Of a stretch of 64,000 bases of DNA, positions 1-8,677 are shown piece by piece. A program made the translations under genes and the position numbers. Source of the DNA: Bacteroidota bacterium (GTDB taxonomy: Bacteria > Bacteroidota > Bacteroidia > Chitinophagales > Chitinophagaceae); contig JABDDT010000001.1 of NCBI GenBank assembly GCA_013287475.1, positions 1,887 to 65,886 of the forward strand. The letters are read 5' to 3'. The notes below the pieces were generated by a model that was not told the origin of the DNA, ran no database searches, and was given only the letters and a program-made list of their open reading frames with translations. Positions within the stretch are counted from its first letter, which is position 1. Every line of letters begins with the position of its first letter.

Positions 1-38
1 CATGCTGTATATTTAAATGAAGAAGTTTGTGTTTAATT

Positions 39-587
39 TCACTTTTCAGCAATTCCAGACAGGTCATCTATTCCCATGATCCCATTCAGAAATATTCCGG
101 TTGGTAAAACATTCAGGACTTTTTTCTTTTGGCTATTCAAAAATGATCGCAATCCGCTTGCGTTCATATTTGAATTCAAAATATGATTTCCCAAAACTCC
201 TAAAGCTGCAGGTGCTGCAGTACTCAATAAAGATGATGAAGATTGACTGCTTATTCCGGCATATCCTGCAATGGCATCGGATAAGACAGAAGTTTTTTCT
301 CCGAAAATATTTTTTAGGAAATCCATGCCTTTCGAATTGACAGTTCCACCGGCCAGTGAATTCAGGTTAAAAGGAATGTCGATCCTTGCGGCAGCAGTTG
401 CAAGATTTAAAGTATCCTGCACATCTCCGGAATCAGTTTTCAGCATTAAACCAGTAAGAATTGCAGGTATTATTCCCTGAATTGCCTGCTGCACATTCGC
501 AGGGCTTTCTCCTAAAATTCCAGCCATCCTGTTTGTCATGTCTCCGGAAAGAATTTCCTTAACCGATTCAATTAAATTGAAAGACAT
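39..587 (-). CDS. DUF937 (YidB-like) family protein
   Basis: This 182-residue protein resembles the DUF937/YidB family, whose biochemical role is unknown. It is rich in Ala, Gly, Leu and Ser and looks all-helical. Family-like segments are GESPANVQQAIQGIIPAIL near residues 26-44 and the Ala/Gly-rich LLSTAAPAALGVLGNHIL near 119-136. There is no signal peptide, so it is probably cytoplasmic. Some Bacteroidota relatives carry a C-terminal OmpA domain; this one ends soon after the DUF937 part. It stands alone on the minus strand, divergent from the zinc exporter gene. The family call rests on pattern recognition only. Confidence 0.75.
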   Translation of the reverse strand: MSFNLIESVKEILSGDMTNRMAGILGESPANVQQAIQGIIPAILTGLMLKTDSGDVQDTLNLATAAARIDIPFNLNSLAGGTVNSKGMDFLKNIFGEKTSVLSDAIAGYAGISSQSSSSLLSTAAPAALGVLGNHILNSNMNASGLRSFLNSQKKKVLNVLPTGIFLNGIMGIDDLSGIAEK

Positions 588-708
588 ATTAAAAAACGCA
601 TTTATGTGTAATTAAAATTTCATGGGTATGAATCAGGAACTATTTACAGAAAGGTATGAGAAGCCGTTATAAAATTAAAAATTTTTATTACCCAATGATC
701 CGTGAAGC

Positions 709-756
709 CTTATTTTACTAAACACTAACTAAGTCTTATTTTATGAAACACTAACT
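709..756 (+). repeat. Tandem 22-bp repeat in the CDF gene promoter
   Basis: Two 22-bp copies at 709-730 and 735-756 differ at 2 positions and lie 26 bp apart. Each ends in ACACTAACT. The second copy runs into the -7 box at 752-759, so the repeat covers the place where RNA polymerase or a repressor would bind. Confidence 0.7.
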
Positions 757-759
757 TTG
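752..759 (+). promoter_or_regulatory. Bacteroidota -7 promoter box TAACTTTG
   Basis: TAACTTTG fits the Bacteroidota consensus TAnnTTTG. It ends only 7 bases before the ATG at 767, so the transcript would have almost no 5' leader. Confidence 0.65.
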
Positions 760-766
760 CGGATTT

Positions 767-1756
767 ATGGAAGAAACCCATTCTCACAGTCACTCAGATC
801 ACGCACATAGCCACGCAGGTCATTCTCATAGTCATCAAGGTCATTCACATGGTCATGTGATGGAGCTCAGTTCCGTAAATACCGCATTTATTGTGGGTAT
901 AATCCTGAATCTTGCTTTTGTTCTCATTGAAGCTATAGTTGGAATAGCCATACATTCCATGTCTCTTTTATCGGATGCAGGCCATAATCTGGCTGACGTT
1001 GCCAGCCTTGGTTTATCTCTTTTTGCTTTTAAAATGATGAAGGCAAAATCTAATACCATATACACTTATGGTTATAAAAAGACAACAGTTCTTGTTGCTC
1101 TACTAAACGGAGCTATTTTGTTGGTTTCTATAGGTGCAATTCTATATGAATCTGTTCACCGGTTGATACTTCCTGAACCACTCCCTGGTAAAACCATTTC
1201 AATCGTGGCTGCCATTGGAATCCTGATCAATACCATTACCGCATTACTTTTTTTCCGGAATAGAGAGAGTGATCTCAATATCAAAGGAGCATTCCTTCAC
1301 CTGATGTCTGATGCAGTTGTATCTGCCGCACTTGTTGTGGGAGGAATCATTATCATTTATACAAAATGGTATTGGATAGATCCACTCCTGGGTATATTGG
1401 TAGCCGTAGTCATCGTTTTCAGCACCTGGAACCTTTTAAGGGACAGTTTACGTCTTTCGCTAGATGCAGTTCCATTGGGGATCGATTTACGTGCTGTTAA
1501 AGCTGCCATCGAAAAAATTTCAGGAGTAGAGGATTTCCACCATATTCATATCTGGGCATTGAGCACAACAGAAAATGCACTTACCGGACATGTCGTATTG
1601 AAAAAAGAAATTGGAATGGAGGAGCAGGAAAGAATTAAAAGTGAAATTAAACACAAACTTCTTCATTTAAATATACAGCATGTAACACTTGAAACAGAAA
1701 CCGAATCCCTTGCCTGCGAAACAAAGCACGAACCTAATCTTTCAGTAAATCCCTGA
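767..1756 (+). CDS. Zinc-type cation diffusion facilitator (CzcD/ZitB/ZnT-like)
   Basis: A 329-residue inner-membrane cation/proton antiporter of the CDF family that should export Zn2+ (possibly Co2+ or Cd2+). The N-terminus is a metal-binding tail with 12 His in the first 30 residues. Six transmembrane helices follow between about residues 38 and 230, then a cytoplasmic ferredoxin-like dimer domain. The transport site is visible as H73-xxx-D77 in helix 2 and H178-xxx-D182 in helix 5, the His/Asp set typical of zinc-selective members. A -7 box lies directly upstream within a 22-bp tandem repeat. The 3' end overlaps the convergent redoxin gene by 23 bp. A CzcCBA-type efflux operon lies 20 kb downstream. 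Confidence 0.93.
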   Translation: MEETHSHSHSDHAHSHAGHSHSHQGHSHGHVMELSSVNTAFIVGIILNLAFVLIEAIVGIAIHSMSLLSDAGHNLADVASLGLSLFAFKMMKAKSNTIYTYGYKKTTVLVALLNGAILLVSIGAILYESVHRLILPEPLPGKTISIVAAIGILINTITALLFFRNRESDLNIKGAFLHLMSDAVVSAALVVGGIIIIYTKWYWIDPLLGILVAVVIVFSTWNLLRDSLRLSLDAVPLGIDLRAVKAAIEKISGVEDFHHIHIWALSTTENALTGHVVLKKEIGMEEQERIKSEIKHKLLHLNIQHVTLETETESLACETKHEPNLSVNP

Positions 1757-2216
1757 CACTTCTTTCCAGGTCAGGACCTTCCGCGTTGATCGTTCTGATG
1801 ATTCCCTGCCTGTCGATCAGGAAAGAAGACGGAATCATATCCACATTGTAGGCAGATGCTGAAGTCGCTTCCCATCCTTTATCGTCAATAACCTGGATCC
1901 AGATGAGTTTGTCATGGTGAACTGCTTTCTTCCAGCTGTCCGCATCTTCATCAAGGGAAACTCCGTAGATCTCGAGGCCTTTGTTATGATACTTATTATA
2001 AAGTTTTACCAGACGGGGATTATTGTGACGACATGGTCCGCACCAGCTTGCCCAAAAATCAATCAGTACAACTTTTCCCTTCAGATCAGATAGAGTAACA
2101 ATTTTCCCATTTAAATCCGGTAGTGATAAATCAGCTGCAGTTTGTCCGGGTATCATTTGAGAAAATAGATTTAGTCTTAAAACCATGAAAAAAAGGATAA
2201 AACAGATTCTATTCAT
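1734..2216 (-). CDS. TlpA/ResA-like periplasmic thiol-disulfide redoxin
   Basis: A 160-residue AhpC/TSA-thioredoxin fold protein. A signal peptide (residues 1-20, ending in LFSQ) sends it to the periplasm. The redox motif is WCGPC with Cys59 and Cys62, inside FWASWCGPCRHNNPRL. The cis-Pro region is MIPSSFLIDRQG near residue 135. Family members reduce disulfides or oxidised thiols in envelope proteins such as cytochrome c maturation clients. The substrate cannot be read from the sequence. It overlaps the end of the CDF gene tail to tail and is transcribed alone. Confidence 0.9.
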   Translation of the reverse strand: MNRICFILFFMVLRLNLFSQMIPGQTAADLSLPDLNGKIVTLSDLKGKVVLIDFWASWCGPCRHNNPRLVKLYNKYHNKGLEIYGVSLDEDADSWKKAVHHDKLIWIQVIDDKGWEATSASAYNVDMIPSSFLIDRQGIIRTINAEGPDLERSVRDLLKD

Positions 2217-2319
2217 TTACAACAATCTTTTTTAGTGAACAAAGACCGAAAAATGCTGATCAGTCTCTTCCATAAATTCAGAGTGGTCGCCATTTTTTAA
2301 TTATTCCTTTTATATAACG

Positions 2320-4326
2320 TCAGTTTACAAAACTCCAGTATATACCAAGACGGATTCTCAGACCAATATATGGATATGAAGGAGCTACAAAATTTGTATT
2401 GGTAAACCCGAAGCCTGTTTGCGATGAAACCTGGGCTGTATTAAGATTTTCTGCACGGAAATAAGCCACAAAGCTTCGGATGCGGAAATTAACGTACGCA
2501 TTAATATCTGGTAATTTCTCAGCTATGGTTGTTTGATTTTGCGTAAAGAATTGTCCTATAACAGGAGAATATCCATCTGCAGTATACGGAGTATAATACC
2601 TGAATTCCATCCCGAAGGCCAGCATCAGGTTTTTAAATCCAAGGGTACCTTCATACCCTATTTGACCATGCGTAACAAATAAGGGGATATTTACGGGAGA
2701 AGCTCCGGCTACTTTTTGAACCGTTGCCATAGCCCTTAGTATGAGGTGTCTTGAAAGGGCAAATCTTTTGTCCGCAGTAATGATCAGAACGTTAAAAGGG
2801 TTTGTCTCCTGTGCCGCTATATAATAATTTTTAAAATAAGGATAATTATTGAGGAGATAATAATTCCCGGTGAGGGTTAGCTGAAGTTTCGGCTGTTCAA
2901 TCGACCCAAATAAATGCACCACATTTTCCTTATAAAAAGAACCTGCAGGTACGCCAAATCCAAAACTGCTTTCCTGACTCCAGGCCATTCCAAGGGAGCG
3001 GTTCACATTTTCAAAACCAATCTGCAGGTATCCGAGGTTTTTACTTATCTGTCGTTTGAGGCTTATATAGGCATTATAATCTCCTGCATTAAAACCATTA
3101 ATATAGAAGTTACCAAAAGCTTCCACATCCCATTTTTTATTCCGCGTCTTGTTCCTGTATTCACCATGAATAAATATATTATAGAGTGAACGTTCACCTG
3201 CATTATAGGTACCGTTCATTGTTTGAAAACTTATTCCGGCTTTAAGGAACTGTTGCGAATTTTTAGAATCCGGGAATGAATAGAGAGAAAAGTCATTTGT
3301 AAGATTGTGCCACAGATCGCTCAGCTGTATTGTATCAGGAGTAGAAATGAAATTCAGTTCTTTTACGTAATATTCTGTTTGTGGGGCATAGTCATTGAAC
3401 ATTTGATGGTATGTAGAATAACTGATCGTTTGTTCAGCACGGAATTTGGGATAAAACAAAGGGATGACAACTGAATCGTTTACAAGAGAATCTTTCAGTC
3501 CTATAATATCATATTGCTGTCTTAACATAAAAGTACCGGTCGTATAAAAAGTACCAGTTGGTATCGGCACACCAAAAGCATTGTTAACACTTGAAAAGTT
3601 TTGAGAAGGGCCGATATTCGTAGGTATCGTAAACCGGTTGGAAAAAGTATTTGAATCCAGATCTGCATTATTTTGAATACCTGCACTCTCCGCAGATTGA
3701 AGTTTACTTCCCAGGAGAATCAGGAATGCCTGATATCGTTTATTCTGGGACTGATACCAGGATGTAAACCGGTAATTATTATGATTGGTGTTCTGATTTC
3801 CATATGTGCCGGGCGAATTGATCAGACGGTATTGAAAAAAAGCATTCCAGTTTCTTGTGATATTTTGAGTATGAACAAGGTTGATCATTTGCTCAGCGCT
3901 TGTACCGAGCAGATAATCCAGTTCGGAATAAGGTTTAGTCGTATTATAAAAGCGCGAGTTTTCAACAGTGAAGACATAGGGGTCATAAGCATGCCACCCC
4001 CCATCCCATCCGGGTTTCATAAATGGATTAAATATCAGGTCATGGGAAGCCGTGCCGATATTTCCAAAATCAACATAAGTAGGCGGAAGAGGATAACGCA
4101 GGTAGAAATTGTAAACTTCAGAATCAATCTTTTGCAAACGGCTTGAGTCGAGAAAACGAAAAGTGATACTCATCGTATCATCTTTCCTGTGCTGCAATGA
4201 ATCCTTCCCCCCACGACCTCCCATACCCCGGAAACGACTTGAGGGATCGTTTTGACCTTTTGCCGCAAGGCAAACTATGATTAAAGTAATGATAACCAGA
4301 AGTCCTTTCATGCCACTTCTCTTCAT
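2320..4326 (-). CDS. Putative outer-membrane porin (Porin_10-like)
   Basis: About 668 residues with a signal peptide (MKRSGMKGLLVIITLIIVCL) and many alternating aromatic/polar strands, ending in GLRIRLGIYWSFVN. This fits the Bacteroidota 'putative porin' family (Porin_10). It should form an outer-membrane beta-barrel; the substrate is unknown. Two starts are possible. An ATG at 4392 overlaps the stop of the upstream purine nucleoside phosphorylase as ATGA, but it would put 22 extra residues before the signal peptide. I prefer the ATG at 4326. The ATGA overlap still suggests co-transcription with the phosphorylase gene, perhaps for nucleoside or phosphorylated-compound uptake (inference). Confidence 0.8.
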   Translation of the reverse strand: MKRSGMKGLLVIITLIIVCLAAKGQNDPSSRFRGMGGRGGKDSLQHRKDDTMSITFRFLDSSRLQKIDSEVYNFYLRYPLPPTYVDFGNIGTASHDLIFNPFMKPGWDGGWHAYDPYVFTVENSRFYNTTKPYSELDYLLGTSAEQMINLVHTQNITRNWNAFFQYRLINSPGTYGNQNTNHNNYRFTSWYQSQNKRYQAFLILLGSKLQSAESAGIQNNADLDSNTFSNRFTIPTNIGPSQNFSSVNNAFGVPIPTGTFYTTGTFMLRQQYDIIGLKDSLVNDSVVIPLFYPKFRAEQTISYSTYHQMFNDYAPQTEYYVKELNFISTPDTIQLSDLWHNLTNDFSLYSFPDSKNSQQFLKAGISFQTMNGTYNAGERSLYNIFIHGEYRNKTRNKKWDVEAFGNFYINGFNAGDYNAYISLKRQISKNLGYLQIGFENVNRSLGMAWSQESSFGFGVPAGSFYKENVVHLFGSIEQPKLQLTLTGNYYLLNNYPYFKNYYIAAQETNPFNVLIITADKRFALSRHLILRAMATVQKVAGASPVNIPLFVTHGQIGYEGTLGFKNLMLAFGMEFRYYTPYTADGYSPVIGQFFTQNQTTIAEKLPDINAYVNFRIRSFVAYFRAENLNTAQVSSQTGFGFTNTNFVAPSYPYIGLRIRLGIYWSFVN

Positions 4327-4388
4327 CCATAAATTTGACGGAAAATTAACCAATCCCTGCGTGTCGCTACCTGATAAAACGTTAATAT

Positions 4389-5213
4389 TCATATGGATGC
4401 CACAAGCCCTTTGAAAATGGCTGTCAGCCTTGGTTCTGCTTGTCTGGCTGCAGTCAAGACTTCTTCATGGGTAATGATATTTTCTTCTTCCCGGATACCC
4501 ATATCCGTTATAATACTCAGGGCAAAAACGTCCATGCCAAGATGGACGGCTGCAATGGTTTCCTGTACCGTACTCATGCCAACAGCATCAGCTCCGGCCA
4601 TATGCAATAACCTGTATTCGGCGCGGGACTCAAAACTTGGCCCGGTAACCCCGGCATAGACACCCTCTCTTACCTGGATATTTTTTGTTTCTGCAATGTG
4701 TTTGGCTTTTTGTATTAGCTTTTTTTTATATGGTTCACTCATATCGGGAAAACGGGGGCCGAATATTTCAGCATTAGGTCCGATTAAAGGATTGACTGTA
4801 AACAAACTGATATGATCGGTTATGATCATCAGGTCTCCTACTTTAAATGAAGGGTTCAAACCTCCGGCCGCATTGGAAAGAAAAAGGGTTTTGACCCCTA
4901 GAAATTTCATAAGGCGGACAGGAAATACAACCTGATCAACTTCATAACCTTCATAATAATGAAAACGACCTGCCATAGCTACAATTCTTTTACCTTCCAG
5001 CTTACCAAAAATCAGATGTCCGCTATGACCCTCCACAGTTGAAACCGGAAATTCGGGAATGGATGCATAATCCAGTTGAAATTCAATATCGATTTCTTTT
5101 GATAAATTCCCAATCCCACTTCCAAGAACAATTCCGACAGAAGGATTATGGGGGTAGGATTTTTTAATAAAGTCAGCTGTTTGCTGGAGATTTCTGATCT
5201 GGCTTTCCGTCAT
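4389..5213 (-). CDS. punA: Purine nucleoside phosphorylase (trimeric, class I)
   Basis: A 274-residue cytoplasmic enzyme that splits purine nucleosides with phosphate into free base and ribose 1-phosphate. It has the trimeric-PNP hallmarks: GSGIGNLSKEI (31-41, phosphate), EGHSGHLIFG (61-70), RFHYYEGY (83-90), NAAGGLN (114-120), GPSFES with Glu195, and VGMSTVQE with Met213. The residue matching human Asn243 is Asp237 (SIITDMG). In the human enzyme that exchange is known to favour adenosine, so base preference may include 6-amino purines (inference). The gene lies directly upstream of the porin gene with ATGA overlap. Confidence 0.93.
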   Translation of the reverse strand: MTESQIRNLQQTADFIKKSYPHNPSVGIVLGSGIGNLSKEIDIEFQLDYASIPEFPVSTVEGHSGHLIFGKLEGKRIVAMAGRFHYYEGYEVDQVVFPVRLMKFLGVKTLFLSNAAGGLNPSFKVGDLMIITDHISLFTVNPLIGPNAEIFGPRFPDMSEPYKKKLIQKAKHIAETKNIQVREGVYAGVTGPSFESRAEYRLLHMAGADAVGMSTVQETIAAVHLGMDVFALSIITDMGIREEENIITHEEVLTAARQAEPRLTAIFKGLVASI

Positions 5214-5279
5214 AGTTTACGTTAAATGATCCAGGAATGAACCTCGCAAAGATAAGCTGCCAGCCCGTATAAGAATAGT

Positions 5280-6917
5280 TTATCGAATTCTCGTATGACG
5301 AAGTTCCAACAGGTTCAATCCATTAGCTTCAAAGCCGCTCACAGCAGGGTTTACGAGGTGAATCACTTCATCATACCAGAGCGGAACTACAGGTGCATCA
5401 TTTATCATCAGCTGATCCATCATCCGGTAATAATCATACCGTGTACTATCGTTATTTTCAACTAATGCCTTCCGGTAGACCTGATCGTATTTCAGATTCT
5501 TATACCGGGTGTAATTTGGTGGTGCCGGATTAACTGAATAAAATACACTCAGGTAATTTTCCGCATCAGGATAATCGCCTATCCAGCTGGCTCTGAAAAA
5601 CAATGCCTGTGACTTAGCAGTTTCTTCGAGAAGAAGACTTTTCTGTGTGATGTCCACCTGAACTTTCATACCGATTTCTTCCAACTGTCGTGCTATAAAT
5701 CCTGCAAGGTCTGCATAAATATCAATCGTTTTAAGCGTGATAACCGGAAGTCCTGAACCCTCGGGATATCCGGCCTCCCGCATGAGTTGCCGGGCCAGAA
5801 CAGGATCATAATGGTACCCATGTACTTTTGCCGAATCAAATCCTGGAAGCCCGGGAGGTATAAAACCGCTTTCAGCCGCTGTACCGATAGAGTTCCTCAG
5901 GTAAGTAATCATTTTCCTTCTGTCAAATCCATAATTTATGGCCTGACGAATTTTTAACAGCCGTAATGGGGAAGCTTTTACAGCAGGCAGACTGCTGTCC
6001 ACCACGATTCCCAGGTATTCTGTATTGAGATAAGGACTTTTTGATAATTGTATCTTTCCTTCCCAGTCTTTTTTTAATTCACCCTTTTTATTCAGCACTT
6101 CGTCTTTAAATGAAGGGTCAATATCATTCATGAAATCAAGTCTGCCTTGTTGTAACAATAAAAACTCTGTGGCCCGGTTATCGAAAAAACTAATCTTTAT
6201 TGCATCCAGGTATGGAAGCCTGACACCTGCACTGTCTTTTTCAAAATAGTTATCGTTTTTAATAAGAATCAGGTCCTGTCCTTCTTCCCAGCTTTTGAAT
6301 TGAAATGGTCCGGTTCCGCAGGGATGACTCCGGAAATCCCTGCCATATTTTTCCACTACTTCATGAGGGACGATGGAGCAATACTGCATACTTAGCAGGC
6401 CAAGTATAGGATGAAATGCTGTTAAGAGACGTAGTTGGAAAGTAGAATCATCAGGGGCCTGAAAAGCATTTTCACCTGAAATCCTTTCATTAAAAATCCA
6501 GGCACCACTACTTGCCGTTTTTTTATCCAGTAACCTGGAGAAGCTGTAAACAATATCAGAAGCGTTCAATCTCCTGCCTTTCCCGTCCTGAAATGCTTCA
6601 TTGTCCTGAAAAAAAACATCCCTGCGTAAATGAAAAATATATGTTTTTTTGTCATTGGAAATTTCCCAGGAGACAGCCAGCGAAGGCACAATATTTAAAT
6701 GGGCATCTGTCTGCACCAGGGTATTGTACAACTGGTGAACAGGCCATATGATGGACTGGTTTTTTGCGAAAGCAGGATCCAGGCTGGCAATGCCCGTGGG
6801 TTCATTGTAACGGAAAGTTTTTTTATTACTGGTTGAAAGCGAATGACAGGCGGTGATTAAAAAACCCGTCATTATAATAAAAATAAAGACCTTTCCTTTG
6901 CTGTGTAAAATTTTCAT
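5280..6917 (-). CDS. Family 5 solute-binding lipoprotein (peptide/nickel ABC type)
   Basis: About 545 residues. The chosen start at 6917 gives a clean SPII signal with lipobox LITAC (Cys24); an upstream ATG at 6947 would overlap the divergent aminopeptidase gene. The mature part is an SBP_bac_5 (OppA/DppA/NikA-like) fold: EPTGIASLDPAFAKN near the N-terminus, then W-x-hydrophobic motifs such as YIFHLRRDVFFQDN and YSFSRLLDK. It would bind oligopeptides or a similar ligand in the periplasm. No permease or ATPase gene is adjacent, so its partners must lie elsewhere or it works alone. It is divergent from a secreted aminopeptidase, which suggests a link to peptide use. Confidence 0.88.
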   Translation of the reverse strand: MKILHSKGKVFIFIIMTGFLITACHSLSTSNKKTFRYNEPTGIASLDPAFAKNQSIIWPVHQLYNTLVQTDAHLNIVPSLAVSWEISNDKKTYIFHLRRDVFFQDNEAFQDGKGRRLNASDIVYSFSRLLDKKTASSGAWIFNERISGENAFQAPDDSTFQLRLLTAFHPILGLLSMQYCSIVPHEVVEKYGRDFRSHPCGTGPFQFKSWEEGQDLILIKNDNYFEKDSAGVRLPYLDAIKISFFDNRATEFLLLQQGRLDFMNDIDPSFKDEVLNKKGELKKDWEGKIQLSKSPYLNTEYLGIVVDSSLPAVKASPLRLLKIRQAINYGFDRRKMITYLRNSIGTAAESGFIPPGLPGFDSAKVHGYHYDPVLARQLMREAGYPEGSGLPVITLKTIDIYADLAGFIARQLEEIGMKVQVDITQKSLLLEETAKSQALFFRASWIGDYPDAENYLSVFYSVNPAPPNYTRYKNLKYDQVYRKALVENNDSTRYDYYRMMDQLMINDAPVVPLWYDEVIHLVNPAVSGFEANGLNLLELRHTRIR

Positions 6918-6928
6918 TCGTATACGAA
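6917..6928. promoter_or_regulatory. 12-bp perfect palindrome between divergent genes
   Basis: TTCGTATACGAA is a perfect palindrome in the 21-bp gap between the starts of the binding-protein gene (6917, minus) and the aminopeptidase gene (6939, plus). Its position suggests a shared operator, though a 12-bp palindrome can occur by chance. Confidence 0.35.
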
Positions 6929-6938
6929 AATCGCATTT

Positions 6939-8627
6939 ATGATTCATCAGGCGAAAAGGATTTCTTCTCTTTCAATTATTTGTACCCTGTTTTTATTATT
7001 TGCAACTGCACAACAGGAAAAACCAAAATTTACAAGAGCAGATACACTAAGAGGTTCCCTGAATGCAGAACGCGCCTATAATGTATTAAAATATGATATT
7101 TCCATTACTCCCGATTTTGAAAGTAAATCGATACAGGGAAAGAATACCATTACTTATATAGATTCAGGTCTGAAGACAATGCAAATTGATTTGCAGGTTC
7201 CTCTGGAAATAGACAGCATCATTCAGTATGAAGGGAAATTAGCATTTAAAAGGGAGGGGAATGTTTTTCACGTTGAAATTTGGAATGATGCCAATTTGAA
7301 AATATTAAAATACGAGAGTTGCCGTCTTTGCAAAAGGCAATTGACAATATATTATCATGGAAATCCACAAATCGCCGTTCGTCCACCGTGGGGTGGAGGA
7401 TTTATCTTCACCAAAGACTCACTTGGACGACCATGGATGAGCGTGGCCTGTGAAGGTACGGGTGCTAGTGTCTGGTATCCATGTAAAGATTATCTGGGTG
7501 ATGAACCAGATAGCGGTGCGAGTCTGACGATGATCGTACCGGACGGACTGGTAGCCGTTGCCAATGGCCGTCTTATCAAAAAAAATGTTGTTTCAAAAGG
7601 GATGACTTCCTGGACCTGGGCAGTCGTTAACCCGATTAATAATTATGATATCATTCCTTATATCGGCAAATATGTAAACTGGAGAAGCACGTTTTACGGA
7701 CAAAAAGGAAATCTCGATTGCAGTTTCTGGGTTCTTGATTATGATCTTCAAAAAGCAAGAAAACATTTTACGGTAGTGGATTCCATGCTGCGGTGTTTTG
7801 AATATTGGTTTGGACCTTATCCATTTTATGAAGATGGGTACAAACTCGTCCAATCACCGCATCTCGGCATGGAACATCAGAGTGCAATTGCTTATGGAAA
7901 TCATTTCCTCGAGGGATACCTTGGCAGAGATTTATCGGGAACCGGATGGGGTTTGAAATGGGATTTCATCATCGTCCATGAAAGCGGTCATGAATGGTTT
8001 GGAAATAATATTACCTGTAAAGATATTGCTGACGAATGGATTCATGAGTCGTTTACTAATTACAGCGAAACCCTGTATACAGGATATTATTTCGGTAAGG
8101 AAGCCGGAAATGATTATTGTATCGGTACCAGAAAAACAATTCAAAATCTTAACCCAATTATCCAGTATTATGGTGTTAACCATGGACCAGAAGGCACAGA
8201 TGAATATTATAAAGGGGGTAATATGATACATACTATCCGCCAGGTGATTCATAATGATGAAATATTCAGACATGTTATGCGGGGCCTTAACCAGAATTTT
8301 TATCATCAGACCGTTACGGCTCTGGATGTCCAGAATTATATAAATAAAATTTCAGGCATAGATTTTACACCTGTTTTTAATCAGTACCTGAGATCGACTG
8401 CCATACCTGTTTTAGAATATAAATACGAAGAGAAAAATTTAGTTTACCGATGGACAAACTGCAATCCGGATTTTAATATGCCTGTCAGGGTGGACGTAAA
8501 TGGTGAACACTGGCTTAAACCCACAACGGAATGGAAAAAAGAACGCATACAGACGGACGCCAGTACAGTTTTGCAGATTGACAGGAATTTTTATGTGAAT
8601 CAACGGGATGTCAGCAAAAATCCATAG
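6939..8627 (+). CDS. Secreted M1 family zinc aminopeptidase
   Basis: A 562-residue gluzincin peptidase. A signal peptide covers about residues 1-24 (ends FATAQQ). The N-terminal beta-sandwich domain is followed by the catalytic domain with the exopeptidase-type motif LGMEHQSAIAYG (variant of GAMEN) and the zinc motif H347-E-S-G-H351 with Glu370 19 residues on, in WIHESFTNY. It should remove N-terminal residues from peptides in the periplasm or outside the cell. It is shorter than PepN-type enzymes because the C-terminal helical domain is absent. The gene is divergent from a peptide-type binding lipoprotein. Confidence 0.92.
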   Translation: MIHQAKRISSLSIICTLFLLFATAQQEKPKFTRADTLRGSLNAERAYNVLKYDISITPDFESKSIQGKNTITYIDSGLKTMQIDLQVPLEIDSIIQYEGKLAFKREGNVFHVEIWNDANLKILKYESCRLCKRQLTIYYHGNPQIAVRPPWGGGFIFTKDSLGRPWMSVACEGTGASVWYPCKDYLGDEPDSGASLTMIVPDGLVAVANGRLIKKNVVSKGMTSWTWAVVNPINNYDIIPYIGKYVNWRSTFYGQKGNLDCSFWVLDYDLQKARKHFTVVDSMLRCFEYWFGPYPFYEDGYKLVQSPHLGMEHQSAIAYGNHFLEGYLGRDLSGTGWGLKWDFIIVHESGHEWFGNNITCKDIADEWIHESFTNYSETLYTGYYFGKEAGNDYCIGTRKTIQNLNPIIQYYGVNHGPEGTDEYYKGGNMIHTIRQVIHNDEIFRHVMRGLNQNFYHQTVTALDVQNYINKISGIDFTPVFNQYLRSTAIPVLEYKYEEKNLVYRWTNCNPDFNMPVRVDVNGEHWLKPTTEWKKERIQTDASTVLQIDRNFYVNQRDVSKNP

Positions 8628-8677
8628 CCGGAACATGTGATCCAAATCCTTCATCTTTGCATCGCAACATTTCCTGC

